Origin: Helicobacter heilmannii
GTDB taxonomy: Bacteria > Campylobacterota > Campylobacteria > Campylobacterales > Helicobacteraceae
Assembly (NCBI RefSeq): GCF_001283065.1
Contig: NZ_CDMK01000001.1
Coordinates: 1 to 64,000 of the forward strand
Reading direction: 5' to 3'
Length of the DNA: 64,000 nucleotides
The notes under the pieces are model-generated. The model searched no databases, was not told the DNA's origin, and saw only the letters and a program-made list of their open reading frames with translations. The stretch's first letter is position 1; each line of letters begins with the position of its first letter. Positions 8,692 to 17,330 of this stretch are shown piece after piece. Position numbers and translations under genes: made by a program.

Positions 8692-9828
8692 TTGAAACCC
8701 ACGCAAACCCTACTCTTCACCCCCGGGCCCACCCCCATTCACCCCGCCATTAGCAACACCCTAAGCCAACCCATCCCCCACCACCGCACGCCAGAGTTTG
8801 AAGCGATCTTTGGCTCTGTGCGCCAAAAACTTAAAGAGATGGTAGGACTGGCTGAGGTCTTGACCTTGGTGAGCAGCGGCACAGGGGCGATGGAGGCGGC
8901 AATCTCACAATTTGTACGCCCCAGCCCAGAGCCCGCCTTATTGGTGCTGAATAATGGCAAATTTGGCGAACGCTTTGGCAAAATCGCTAGGGCGCACGGC
9001 CTTAGTGTTGTGGAGCTTAAGAGCGCGTGGGACACGCCCATTAGCCCCGCTCAAGTGCTAGAGGCATTGCAAAAGAACCCAAGCATCCAAGCGATCGCCC
9101 TGCAGGTGTGCGACTCTTCGGGGGGACTGCGTTTAGACTTTGAGGGCATCAGCAAAGCGGCCAAAGAGCATAACCCCAAGATCATCACAGTCATTGACGC
9201 GATCACCGCTTTGGGAGTCGAGCCTTTAGACACCACGCATGTCGATGTGCTGATTGGGGGCAGCCAAAAGGCATTCATGTTACCAGTAGGGCTTGGCTTT
9301 TTGGCCTTAAGCGATTTTGCGCTCTCAAGGCTGGAGGATCGTGGCTATTACTTTAACCTTAAGCTAGAGCTCAAAAACCAACAAAAGAACACCACCGCCT
9401 TCACGGCAGGCATTTCGCACATTTTAGGACTACAAACCTACTTTGCACTCGTGCAAGAGTTGGGTGGGTTAGAGGTGCTCTACACCGCCACGAAAAGAAG
9501 AGCAGAAAGTAGCAATAAAGCCCTTGAGGCTCTAGGGCTAAAAATCTACCCCAAAGCCCCGGCTCTGTGTATGTCTGTGATCTACCACGAGCAGGCTAAA
9601 GACATTAGAAAGCACCTAAATACGAAATATGGCGTGCTTGTGGCAGGTGGGCAGGACGGCTTAAAAGACTATTTGCTACGCATCAACCACATGGGAATCA
9701 TTGAAGTTTACCAAAGCGCATGGGTGCTGAGTGCCCTAGAGCAAAGCTTGGTGGATTTAGGGCTAAAAGCTCAATTTGAGGGCGTGGCGATCAAGGCGTT
9801 TATGCAACACCATTACAAGGAGATTTAA
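8692..9828 (+). CDS. Class V aminotransferase (alanine/serine-glyoxylate type)
   Basis: A PLP-dependent fold-type I enzyme, 378 aa. The N-terminal 'FTPGPTPIHP' (9-18) is typical of the alanine-glyoxylate/serine-pyruvate transaminase branch. 'SSGTGAMEAA' (61-70) binds the cofactor phosphate, D169 sits in 'VIDAI', and the Schiff-base lysine is K193 in 'GGSQKAF'. Older annotations call relatives soluble hydrogenase subunit or SerC; the true substrate is not evident. Translation starts at TTG after AGAGGA with short spacing. The downstream phosphoribosyltransferase overlaps its stop (TAATG), and rimO follows, so this is the first gene of a three-gene operon. Confidence 0.85.
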   Translation: MKPTQTLLFTPGPTPIHPAISNTLSQPIPHHRTPEFEAIFGSVRQKLKEMVGLAEVLTLVSSGTGAMEAAISQFVRPSPEPALLVLNNGKFGERFGKIARAHGLSVVELKSAWDTPISPAQVLEALQKNPSIQAIALQVCDSSGGLRLDFEGISKAAKEHNPKIITVIDAITALGVEPLDTTHVDVLIGGSQKAFMLPVGLGFLALSDFALSRLEDRGYYFNLKLELKNQQKNTTAFTAGISHILGLQTYFALVQELGGLEVLYTATKRRAESSNKALEALGLKIYPKAPALCMSVIYHEQAKDIRKHLNTKYGVLVAGGQDGLKDYLLRINHMGIIEVYQSAWVLSALEQSLVDLGLKAQFEGVAIKAFMQHHYKEI

Positions 9829-10292
9829 TGCACCTTTACTACAGCTACAACGAGTTTAGAAAGGATGTTGTCGCGTTGGCTCAAATGGTTGAAGCCGACT
9901 TCAAACCCCAAGCGATCGTGTCTATTTTAAGGGGTGGGATGACTTTGGCGCACTTTTTAGGGCTGTATTGGGACACTAAGGAGGTGTATGCGATCAACGC
10001 GAGCTCTTATGGCATAGATCGCAAACAAGGTGAGCTTGTCATCGACAATGTCCCCAAACTCAAACCCACCCACCAAGAAATTTTAGTCGTGGATGAGATC
10101 GTGGATAGTGGCCGTAGCTTTTTGGGCGTGATGCAGGTGTTAAAAGAGCATTACCCCAACGCCCACTTTAAAAGCGCGGTGCTCTTCGCACATAAGAGCG
10201 CGCATTTTCAAGCGGATTATACCCTAAAAGAGGCGACTTCGTGGATCGACTTCTTTTGGGAGGTGGATACACAGGGAGATCACATTGCCTAA
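9828..10292 (+). CDS. gpt: Purine phosphoribosyltransferase (Gpt/Hpt type)
   Basis: A type I PRTase of 154 aa. The PRPP-binding motif is 'LVVDEIVDSGRS' (about residues 83-94) and a catalytic-loop region lies at 'SSYGIDRKQGEL'. Members of this subgroup use hypoxanthine, guanine or xanthine with PRPP for purine salvage. The exact base preference cannot be read from the sequence. It overlaps the aminotransferase stop by one base and rimO by 8, indicating translational coupling. Confidence 0.85.
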   Translation: MHLYYSYNEFRKDVVALAQMVEADFKPQAIVSILRGGMTLAHFLGLYWDTKEVYAINASSYGIDRKQGELVIDNVPKLKPTHQEILVVDEIVDSGRSFLGVMQVLKEHYPNAHFKSAVLFAHKSAHFQADYTLKEATSWIDFFWEVDTQGDHIA

Positions 10293-11580
10293 ATTACATT
10301 TGATCTCTTTGGGGTGCTCCAAAAATTTAGTCGATAGCGAGGTGATGCTAGGCAAACTCGCCCACTACGAGCTCACCAACGATTTAGGCACAGCCGATGC
10401 CATCATTGTCAACACTTGCGGATTTATAAAGTCCGCCAAAGAAGAGAGCATTCGAGTCTTGCTAGAAGCCATTGAAGGGCGCAAAAAGGGGGCTTTAGTC
10501 GTGGTAAGCGGGTGTTTGAGCGCCCGTTATCAAGAGGAGCTGGCCAAAGAATTGCCCGAAATTGACATTTTTACGGGAGTGGGCGATTACGACAAAATAG
10601 ACATGCTCTTAGAGCAAAGACAAAGCCAATTTTCTAAACGCGTCTTTTTAGCCAGCCAACACGCCCGCACGATCATCGGCTCCTCTGTGCATGCCTATGT
10701 CAAATTGTCCGAGGGCTGTAACCAAAATTGCAGTTTCTGTGCGATCCCTAGTTTTAAAGGGCGTTTGCAAAGCAAGAGCATAGAAAGCATTTTAAGCGAA
10801 GTGGAGGAGCTTGCCAAAAGGGGCTATGTAGATATAAGTTTTATCGCCCAAGATTCTAGCTCTTACTTGCAAGATCAGGGCAATAAAGAGGGGCTGGTGC
10901 AGCTCATTAAAGCGATCGATAAACAGGGGGCGATCAAAAGTGCTCGAATTTTTTATCTCTACCCCACCAGCACCACACACCAGCTCATAGAGGCGATCGC
11001 CAGCTCGTCCATTTTTGCCAATTACTTTGACATGCCCATCCAGCACATCACAGACTCCATGCTCAAAACCATGCGCCGCAACTCTACAAAATCCAAGCAT
11101 TTAGAGCTCTTAAAAGCCATGCGTGCCGTGCCGGGAAGTTTTTTGCGCTCTACCCTGCTTCTAGGCCACCCGCACGAGCAAGAGAGCGACATAGACGAAT
11201 TGGAGGCGTTTTTACAAGAGTTTAGATTCGATCGCTTAAATCTCTTTGCCTTCAGTGCTGAAGAGGGCACAAAGGCTTATGGCATGCCCCAAATTGCGAG
11301 CAAACTTGTCAATGAGAGGCTTGATCGCATCAACGCTCTCGTGCAAGAGCAGGTCAAAGCTTCCATGCAAAGTTTGGTGGGGCAGACTTTAGAGGTGATC
11401 GTGGAGGGAGCTAGCGAGGACAATCTTTTTTTGCGTGCGCGCGACAAGCGCTGGGGCTTAGAAATTGATGGGGAGATTCTCATCAATGAAAGTATGCTAG
11501 AGCACACCCCCCCGGGACACTACAAGGCCCACTGCCACAGCTTTGAAGAGGGGATACTCCTGGGCAGGGTGGTGGCTTAA
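10285..11580 (+). CDS. rimO: Ribosomal protein S12 methylthiotransferase RimO
   Basis: A radical-SAM enzyme that adds a methylthio group to the conserved aspartate of ribosomal protein S12. The 431 aa show the UPF0004 domain with cysteines C11, C45 and C77 binding the auxiliary cluster. The radical-SAM CxxxCxxC is C145-C149-C152 in 'EGCNQNCSFCAIP', and a C-terminal TRAM domain starts near 365. The start is TTG inside the preceding gene. The stop overlaps the end of the convergent glycosyltransferase by a few bases. Confidence 0.95.
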   Translation: MPKLHLISLGCSKNLVDSEVMLGKLAHYELTNDLGTADAIIVNTCGFIKSAKEESIRVLLEAIEGRKKGALVVVSGCLSARYQEELAKELPEIDIFTGVGDYDKIDMLLEQRQSQFSKRVFLASQHARTIIGSSVHAYVKLSEGCNQNCSFCAIPSFKGRLQSKSIESILSEVEELAKRGYVDISFIAQDSSSYLQDQGNKEGLVQLIKAIDKQGAIKSARIFYLYPTSTTHQLIEAIASSSIFANYFDMPIQHITDSMLKTMRRNSTKSKHLELLKAMRAVPGSFLRSTLLLGHPHEQESDIDELEAFLQEFRFDRLNLFAFSAEEGTKAYGMPQIASKLVNERLDRINALVQEQVKASMQSLVGQTLEVIVEGASEDNLFLRARDKRWGLEIDGEILINESMLEHTPPGHYKAHCHSFEEGILLGRVVA

Positions 11581-12887
11581 AACGCCAAGAGTTTCTTTAT
11601 GATTTCTTCATAGGCGAAATTTTGGATGCGTTGGTGCAAAGCGGTGGAGATGTGGTGATAATATTTAGGGTCGCCAAGCAGAGCGTTGATTTTAACCGCC
11701 ATTTGGGGGATGTCTTGTACCACTAACTCGGGTGCGAGCTCTCTAGCGTTACCCACAGGCGTACAAATAAAGGGGGTGGCAAATTGCATGCTTTCTAAAA
11801 GCACCATGGGGAAGGATTCGTAATTACCTGTACTTGCGTGCAAAAATAAGGTGGCGTGTTTGGCAAGTTTCAACACCTCATCCCGCCCAATGCCATAAAA
11901 AAAGAACACTTCTTTAAAGCCATGCACCCCGTCCTCATGGGTCTTAAGGGCTTTGAGGCGATCGAGGGTGTGCCCTCTATTGAGTGAGCCTACAAAAACT
12001 AAGGGCATTTGCGCGTGGCTGGCGTAATACGCCTTAAGCACCATCTCTTGCCCTTTTTCAGCATAGTAATTAGACACATTTAAGATGAAAGGGTTTTGGC
12101 AAAGTTGCTCTAAAAGTGCGTGGGGGCTTAGTTGATGTGGGTCTAGGCGGCTTTCTGGGGGGGGGGGGGGGGGGGATTTTGGGGGGGGGGGGGGGGGGGG
12201 GGGTAGGAATTTGGGCGGACAAATGTCCTTAGCAAAAACCCCATTGGGTAAAATGTCTAAATTTAAGTCCGCTTCTTGGCCCAAGTGTTGGTAAAAGGCG
12301 CTGTTCTTATGCAAGAAAAGGATTTTATCATATTGCCTTAATTGCATTTTAAGGGTCTCTAGGGGGTCTAGGGGGTGTTTGATGCCCCTTGACTTGTGGT
12401 AGATTGTTTTAAGAAGTTGGGTTAGTTTAGATTGTGGGGGTTTTTTGGCGGGTTTTTTGGCAATGTTTGGCATTTCTGTGTGGTTTCTTAAAAACTTCTT
12501 CTTTGCCTTGCAGGTGGCTAAGTGGGGCAACAGCACATCGCAATTCCAAGTAAAAAAGGAAGAATTGACAAGCAAATCGCAAGCAAAATTCTTGGCAAAA
12601 TCGAGGTAAGTCTCTAGCTCCCCTTGCCACTCTTGGCCATCGTGAAAGATATGAAACTCTAAAACCCATAAATTTGGTGCAATCTCTAAAGCCCTGTGTC
12701 CTTGCACCTCGCAAGCTTTCCCCTGCCTTTTGATGTCTATTGTGATTCCCGCATGGTTAAAAACATCGCTTGTGAGGACATAGACTTTATGCCCGTCTTG
12801 AGCTAATGCCTTACTTAAGCCATAGTCGGCGGTGGCGGTGCCGGTTTGCAAGGGGTGGTATTGTTCGGTAGCATAAAGAATCACCAT
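11577..12887 (-). CDS. GT4-type glycosyltransferase, apparently phase-variable
   Basis: A GT-B fold glycosyltransferase, 436 aa as read. The N-terminal domain (1-220) opens with 'YATEQYHPLQTGTA', a glycine-rich acceptor-side motif. The C-terminal donor domain includes 'NVSNYYAEKGQE', 'FVGSLNRG' and 'NYESFPMVLLESMQF', the E-x7-E nucleotide-sugar motif. Joining the domains is a polyproline stretch (229-236 and 239-244) encoded by two long C tracts (23 and 19 bases). A ±1 change stops translation just after the tracts and removes the donor domain. The acceptor is unknown; LPS or another surface glycan is a reasonable inference. The gene overlaps bcp by one base (minus strand, TAATG-like coupling). 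Confidence 0.85.
   Translation of the reverse strand: MVILYATEQYHPLQTGTATADYGLSKALAQDGHKVYVLTSDVFNHAGITIDIKRQGKACEVQGHRALEIAPNLWVLEFHIFHDGQEWQGELETYLDFAKNFACDLLVNSSFFTWNCDVLLPHLATCKAKKKFLRNHTEMPNIAKKPAKKPPQSKLTQLLKTIYHKSRGIKHPLDPLETLKMQLRQYDKILFLHKNSAFYQHLGQEADLNLDILPNGVFAKDICPPKFLPPPPPPPPKSPPPPPPESRLDPHQLSPHALLEQLCQNPFILNVSNYYAEKGQEMVLKAYYASHAQMPLVFVGSLNRGHTLDRLKALKTHEDGVHGFKEVFFFYGIGRDEVLKLAKHATLFLHASTGNYESFPMVLLESMQFATPFICTPVGNARELAPELVVQDIPQMAVKINALLGDPKYYHHISTALHQRIQNFAYEEIIKKLLAF
12157..12175 (-). repeat. Poly-G/C(19) homopolymer in a glycosyltransferase gene
   Basis: Nineteen consecutive G on the plus strand, read as C on the coding strand and giving six prolines. It is only five bases from a second, longer tract. 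Such tracts mutate by slipped-strand mispairing in Helicobacter. Confidence 0.9.
12181..12203 (-). repeat. Poly-G/C(23) homopolymer in a glycosyltransferase gene
   Basis: Twenty-three consecutive G on the plus strand, coding for eight prolines (with the next base). The spacer to the neighbouring tract is ATTTT on the plus strand and contains no stop in any frame, so the combined length of both tracts sets the frame. The counts here sum to 42, which keeps the gene open. Exact lengths may reflect one cell or the sequencing consensus. Confidence 0.9.
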
Positions 12888-13342
12888 TACAATAATCCTA
12901 ACACTTTCTTAGCATGATCTTTGGCGCGGACATTGTAAAGGGCATGGGCGATTTTGCCCTCTTGGTTAATGACAAAAGTGGAGCGAATCAGCCCCACGCT
13001 CACCTTACCATACAAATTTTTCTCGCCATAAGCCCCGTAAGCTTTTGCCACTTCGTGGTTAGGGTCGCTGAGTAATTCAATGCCTAAACTTTCACTCTCG
13101 ATAAAATGGCAATGGCTTTTGGCATCGTCCGCACTCACGCCTAAAATCACCGCTCCCTTCGCCCCAAACTCTGCTTTTAACTTGGTGAAATCTTGCGCCT
13201 CAAGGGTGCACCCCGGGGTGTTGTCCTTGGGGTAAAAGTAAAGCACCACAACTTTGCCTAAAAAGTCTTTAAGGCTAACACTCTGCCCTGTGGCATTGTT
13301 TAAAGTGAAGGCGGGAGCTACGCTCCCTTTTTCTAAACGCAT
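12887..13342 (-). CDS. bcp: Thioredoxin-dependent thiol peroxidase (Bcp/PrxQ)
   Basis: A peroxiredoxin of 151 aa that reduces hydrogen and organic peroxides using thioredoxin. The peroxidatic cysteine sits in 'PKDNTPGCTLEAQDF' (about residue 46). 'ADDAKSHCHFIE' carries a further cysteine in the usual PrxQ region, though not at the classic +5 position. No Sec codon is present; this is a Cys enzyme. lutC lies 9 bases upstream on the same strand, so bcp can be read with the lut operon. Confidence 0.93.
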   Translation of the reverse strand: MRLEKGSVAPAFTLNNATGQSVSLKDFLGKVVVLYFYPKDNTPGCTLEAQDFTKLKAEFGAKGAVILGVSADDAKSHCHFIESESLGIELLSDPNHEVAKAYGAYGEKNLYGKVSVGLIRSTFVINQEGKIAHALYNVRAKDHAKKVLGLL

Positions 13343-13351
13343 GTTTGCTCC

Positions 13352-13993
13352 TTAGTATAAGATGACATGGGTCGCCATAGGTCCGTGCACGCCAAAGACG
13401 GTTTTTAGCTCAATGTCTGCCGTACGGCTAGGCCCGCCAATAAAAAGCATATTTGTGGGCAAACGCCCCTCGCCAGCGTTTTTAAGAGCCTCGAGCCCTT
13501 GGGCTAAATTCTGCACGATTTTAGACTTTTCTAGCAAAATCACGCATTTAAGGGTGATGAGCGAAGTTAGGCGGGGGGCAAATTTTGAAGACGCGATGCC
13601 GACAATGCCTAAGTTTGCCACGCCACAAGTTGCCTCTAAAATCGCCGTGTCGATGTTGAAAATCTCTTGTTTGAAGTCCTCCACGGGTTTATCGTAGGGG
13701 ATTTTGGTGTAGAGATTTTGCGGGTCTAACTCCTCTAAAGAGCAGGGTAAATTCGTGGCACACAAGAGTTTTTGGGTTTCAAAGCCCTTTAGTGCCTCTT
13801 GAATAGCGGTGGCTAAGTCCTCTTTGGCACATTCGCTAAGCTCAGAGCGGTTGAGCTCTTGGAGGTGTTTGTATTGTTCGATCAAGTCTGCTTTTGCATC
13901 TGTGATCATATTCTTGTAGGGTAAATCCTCATGGGCGATTGGGTGCTGTTTTAGGGCGTTTTGGATGCGTTCAATGACCACTTGCTTACTCAT
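13352..13993 (-). CDS. lutC: L-lactate utilisation protein LutC
   Basis: A LUD-domain protein of 213 aa, third component of the LutABC complex that oxidises L-lactate to pyruvate. The C-terminal part has the domain's 'FIGGPSRTADIELKTVFGVHGP' theme, with the glycine-rich loop 'GGPSRTADIE' near 183-192. It overlaps lutB by 8 bases and precedes bcp. In H. pylori, as I recall, the same lut-bcp order exists with lactate permeases upstream; here the permeases are absent and comB10 is upstream instead. Confidence 0.88.
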   Translation of the reverse strand: MSKQVVIERIQNALKQHPIAHEDLPYKNMITDAKADLIEQYKHLQELNRSELSECAKEDLATAIQEALKGFETQKLLCATNLPCSLEELDPQNLYTKIPYDKPVEDFKQEIFNIDTAILEATCGVANLGIVGIASSKFAPRLTSLITLKCVILLEKSKIVQNLAQGLEALKNAGEGRLPTNMLFIGGPSRTADIELKTVFGVHGPMATHVILY

Positions 13994-15431
13994 AAATCAC
14001 CCCCGTTAATTTTTTCACCTCAGCGTGCAAATTGCCATGGATTGTCGGCATTTCTCGATAACGAAGCCACTTTTTCAACACCGGCGTGTAATGCCCGAAA
14101 ACCTTGCCTAAAGGGGCGAAAACGCCGCTCATGGCCATGACCACCCGCCACGCCGTGCCATTGCTGGCGATCTTGGCAAACGCCTTCATGCCTAGCTCTT
14201 CTAATTTGCTGTGCTTGGTGTCTTTATAGCCCCGCACCACACCCCGCCCCTCGTGGCTCTTTTCGGCGCGCAAATCTCTAATGAGTTCAGGCAAAGGGAT
14301 TTTGACCGGGCACACCTCCCCGCACCGCCCACAAAGGCTACATAAATTGGCGATGTGGGCGTAATTGTCTAGCCCAAACAGCTGGGGGGTGATGACAACG
14401 CCGATAGGCCCGGGGTAGGTCGCCAAGTAGGCGTGTCCGCCAATTTTGTCATACACGGGGCAGTGGTTTAGACAAGTCCCACAGCGGATACAGCTTAGGG
14501 CTCTGTAGTATTTTTCGTCTGCTAAAATGTTACTGCGGTTGTGATCTAATAAAATGATGTGTGCCTCTTTAGGCCCGTCTAGCTCGCCCTCTTGGCGCGG
14601 ACCCGTGATGATGTTTTGATAGCAGGTGATTTGCACGCCCACGGCACTAGGGCAAAGCAAGTTGTTTAAGATCGAAGCATCTTCAAAGCTTTCGACCATT
14701 TTTTCAATCCCACAAATGGCGACATGGATATCGCAGGCCGTGGTGCACATGCGCCCATTGCCCTCGTTCTCCACAAGCCAAATCGCCCCTTCATTGGCAA
14801 TGGCAAAATTCACCCCAGAAATCCCCATTTTAAAGCCCTCAAACTCGCCTCTCATGTGTTTTCTCGCAATGCCATTTAATTTTTCAGGCTCGCTTTCAAG
14901 GGGGGCACCTAGCTTTTCTTGGAAAATCTTACCCACTTGGTGGCGGTTTTTGTGGATGGCGGGCACCACGATATGCACAGGGTGTTCGTCAATGAGCTGG
15001 ATGATGAGCTCGCCCAAATCCGTTTCTTTAGCGACAATCCCCTTTTCCTTCATATACCGGTTGAGCTCGATTTCCTCGCTGGCCATCGACTTGCCCTTTA
15101 AAATGCGCTCCACGCCCCGCTCTTTGGCTAGGTTGTAGATGATCTCATTGGCATCTTTTGCCGTGCTAGCGTAATGCACCACAAAGCCGTTTTTGGTGGC
15201 GTTCTCCTCAAATCGTTGGACATAGGTGTCTAGTTGGGCTAAGACTTTTAATTTCGCATTTTGCCCCATCGTGCGTAATTGTTCCCACTCAGGGTAACGA
15301 TCTTCTAGTAGGTCTTTGCGTTTGTGGATTAAAGTGTCCATTGCTGAGCGCAAGTTGGTGCGTAATTGCGCATCGTTTAACTTCTCGCCGATGACTTGTT
15401 CGTAATCGTGGTCGCTGTGTGTGTGTGTCAT
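13986..15431 (-). CDS. lutB: Iron-sulfur L-lactate utilisation protein LutB
   Basis: A 481-aa subunit of the LutABC lactate oxidation complex. It has an N-terminal LUD region and two ferredoxin-type [4Fe-4S] motifs: 'CIRCGTCLNHCPVY' at about residue 310 and 'CSLCGRCGEVCPVK' about 45 residues later. The C-terminus is the DUF3390-type tail. Codons 2-5 (Thr-His-Thr-His) are encoded by a run of six AC dinucleotides directly after the ATG, a place where slippage would abolish translation. It is separated from lutA by one base. Confidence 0.92.
   Translation of the reverse strand: MTHTHSDHDYEQVIGEKLNDAQLRTNLRSAMDTLIHKRKDLLEDRYPEWEQLRTMGQNAKLKVLAQLDTYVQRFEENATKNGFVVHYASTAKDANEIIYNLAKERGVERILKGKSMASEEIELNRYMKEKGIVAKETDLGELIIQLIDEHPVHIVVPAIHKNRHQVGKIFQEKLGAPLESEPEKLNGIARKHMRGEFEGFKMGISGVNFAIANEGAIWLVENEGNGRMCTTACDIHVAICGIEKMVESFEDASILNNLLCPSAVGVQITCYQNIITGPRQEGELDGPKEAHIILLDHNRSNILADEKYYRALSCIRCGTCLNHCPVYDKIGGHAYLATYPGPIGVVITPQLFGLDNYAHIANLCSLCGRCGEVCPVKIPLPELIRDLRAEKSHEGRGVVRGYKDTKHSKLEELGMKAFAKIASNGTAWRVVMAMSGVFAPLGKVFGHYTPVLKKWLRYREMPTIHGNLHAEVKKLTGVIYE
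15416..15428 (-). repeat. (TG)6 dinucleotide repeat at the lutB start
   Basis: Six TG units plus one T on the plus strand, directly inside the lutB start (codons 1-5 on the minus strand). Short, but placed where a unit change would shift the whole gene. Confidence 0.75.
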
Positions 15432-15432
15432 G

Positions 15433-16164
15433 TTAAGCTCCTAAGCCCACTCTTTGGGCTAAAAAGTCGTAAAAGTGCATAGATTTAGTCTTGCTTCTCA
15501 TCTTTGCCATCGCTCCGCTGATGTTGAGCAAACAACCCGCATCGGCTGAAAGGATATACTCCACTTGGCGGCTCTCGATGTCGTGGATTTTCTCTTGCAC
15601 CATGGCGTTGGAAATCTCTGGTTCTTTCACCGCAAAAGTTCCCCCAAACCCGCAACACTCCTCCTCTCTTTGCAAAGGCACCAGCTCAACATTAGACAGC
15701 TGGGCGATGATTTTTTTCGCGCTTTCAATCACTTTAGACACCCTTAAAGCGTGGCAATTAGAATGCCAAGTAACTTTAATGGGTGCGCCTAGGTCGGTGT
15801 AGCGCACCTCTAGTTTTTTATCCAAAAACTCAGCCAGCTCAAAGACCCTAAGAGAGAAGTTTTTCACCTCCTCGTATTCCTTATGCCCCTCAAACAGCTC
15901 TAAATAATCGTGCGCCATCATCCCCACGCAAGAACCGCTAGGCACAACCACGGGATAATCCTCCTTGAATAGGCGGACATTGTGGAGCACAACCTCACGG
16001 GTTTGATCGTAGTAGCCGGAGTTGTAGCTAGGCTGCCCGCAACAGGTTTGATCTTTTTTGAAGATGACCTCCACTCCCTCTCTTTGCAAAAGTTTAATGC
16101 AATTTAGTGCCGTTTGGCTAAACACCGCCCCCCCTAGACAAGTGGCAAAAAAATAGACTTTCAT
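15433..16164 (-). CDS. lutA: L-lactate utilisation protein LutA (CCG-domain)
   Basis: A cysteine-rich subunit of the LutABC lactate oxidase. Two CCG domains are visible: 'KDQTCCGQPSYNSG' in the first half and 'EEECCGFGGTF' in the second, each preceded by an upstream cysteine. Such domains bind iron-sulfur clusters. I chose the ATG at 16164, giving MKVYFFATCLGG. GAGGG sits six bases upstream and a TATAAT box 33 bases upstream; a longer frame to 16188 would start inside the leader. First gene of lutA-lutB-lutC(-bcp). Confidence 0.92.
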   Translation of the reverse strand: MKVYFFATCLGGAVFSQTALNCIKLLQREGVEVIFKKDQTCCGQPSYNSGYYDQTREVVLHNVRLFKEDYPVVVPSGSCVGMMAHDYLELFEGHKEYEEVKNFSLRVFELAEFLDKKLEVRYTDLGAPIKVTWHSNCHALRVSKVIESAKKIIAQLSNVELVPLQREEECCGFGGTFAVKEPEISNAMVQEKIHDIESRQVEYILSADAGCLLNISGAMAKMRSKTKSMHFYDFLAQRVGLGA

Positions 16165-16196
16165 AGGTAACCCTCTAGTTAAAATCAAAACTTCAC

Positions 16197-16202
16197 ATTA
16201 TA
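16197..16202 (-). promoter_or_regulatory. -10 box for lutABC
   Basis: TATAAT on the minus strand in the 44-base gap between the comB10 stop and the lutA start. It suggests the lut operon has its own promoter rather than relying on read-through from comB10. Confidence 0.5.
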
Positions 16203-16208
16203 ACGCAT

Positions 16209-17330
16209 TTAATGCAATGCTTGGTGTGTGAAAAACTTTGCCATAACTTCGCCCTCTGTGGGCGTGGGGAAAAAGATGTCTAAATTCGGCGAGATAAACA
16301 CCCGTGAGCCCTCCCTAATGATGATAATAGGCTTTAAGTTGCTCTTGTCCTTTAAGATTTGGGCGATGATTTGGTTTAAGCCCAAGCCCGTTTGGCGGGT
16401 GAGTTGCATGAGTAAAAAATCACCAAAGAGATTGTTCTTGCCCGTTTTGTTGGCAAGGGCTGAAGTTAAGCCGATCAAAAGCCCGTTGGAGAGAGTCGAC
16501 ACGAGCAAGGGCATGCCGTAGCGTTGGAAGTTGTGTGTGATCATTTGCCCCACGAGTCCGCTATAACCCTTGACATCTGCCCCTTTAGCGTTGGTGAGTG
16601 TGATGTTCACGCCCTGCGGGGTGATGATGCGGCTCCACACAATGTCTAGGCGGTATTCCCCGATTTTATTGTTATTGCTGTAATAGCCGATGACTTTTGA
16701 GCCTTTGGGGATTAAAATCGCCCGCCCCATGTTGGCGAAAATGTCGCTCTCTACCTGTGCCACGACTTTACCGGCCAGCTGGGAGCTAATGGGCGTTACT
16801 AGGAATGCGGGGATCATTTTATCTGCAGTGATGGTGCGCAGTAAGCGGTTTTCATGCGTGGCCAAATCGTGGGTTTTTAAATTTTCAAAGTGGCTCGCCC
16901 CGTAGTCGATCTCCTCCTCTTGGGGTTCTTCAAAGCCCTGTATACGCCCGTTTAAAGCGTCTTCCATGTCTAGCTCCTCTTGGGTGGGTTCAGCAGGCTC
17001 GGGTTCTATTTCTTGCTCTTGTGGGGGCTCAACTTCTGGCTCTTGCACCTGTGGTGGCGGAGGGGATTTCTTCGCCTCTTCTAATTGTGCCTTGAGCTTG
17101 GCGATTTCTTTAGCGTTTTCTTGCAAGAGCTCTTGCAAATGAGCTAGATCGGAGTTTTCTTTGGATGGGGGTGGGGTTTTGGGGATAAAAAGGTAGTCAG
17201 CTAGGGGGTAGTTGGTGTCTTGCAACTCTAAGATTTCTTGCTTTTTGGGGCGGTGCAAAATTAAAGAAGTGGTAAAAACCACAGCCATAGCACCCCCAAA
17301 AATCAAGGCTTTTTTGACAAAGGGTTTCAT
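16209..17330 (-). CDS. comB10: ComB10, VirB10-like DNA uptake protein
   Basis: A component of the ComB type IV machinery that brings transforming DNA across the outer membrane and periplasm. The 373 aa have one N-terminal transmembrane helix (about 8-24), then a coiled-coil/proline-glutamate-rich spacer (60-140). The C-terminal VirB10/TrbI domain follows, including 'AQVESDIFANMGRAILIPKGSKVIG' in outline (stay-length motif 'ILIPKGSKVIGYY') and the later 'RTITADKMIPA'. Start ATG overlaps the comB9 stop (ATGA). No comB8 is present here. Confidence 0.9.
   Translation of the reverse strand: MKPFVKKALIFGGAMAVVFTTSLILHRPKKQEILELQDTNYPLADYLFIPKTPPPSKENSDLAHLQELLQENAKEIAKLKAQLEEAKKSPPPPQVQEPEVEPPQEQEIEPEPAEPTQEELDMEDALNGRIQGFEEPQEEEIDYGASHFENLKTHDLATHENRLLRTITADKMIPAFLVTPISSQLAGKVVAQVESDIFANMGRAILIPKGSKVIGYYSNNNKIGEYRLDIVWSRIITPQGVNITLTNAKGADVKGYSGLVGQMITHNFQRYGMPLLVSTLSNGLLIGLTSALANKTGKNNLFGDFLLMQLTRQTGLGLNQIIAQILKDKSNLKPIIIIREGSRVFISPNLDIFFPTPTEGEVMAKFFTHQALH

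Noticed and set aside
14626-15138. 170-codon plus-strand frame inside lutB
   Set aside because: Antisense shadow of a conserved gene.
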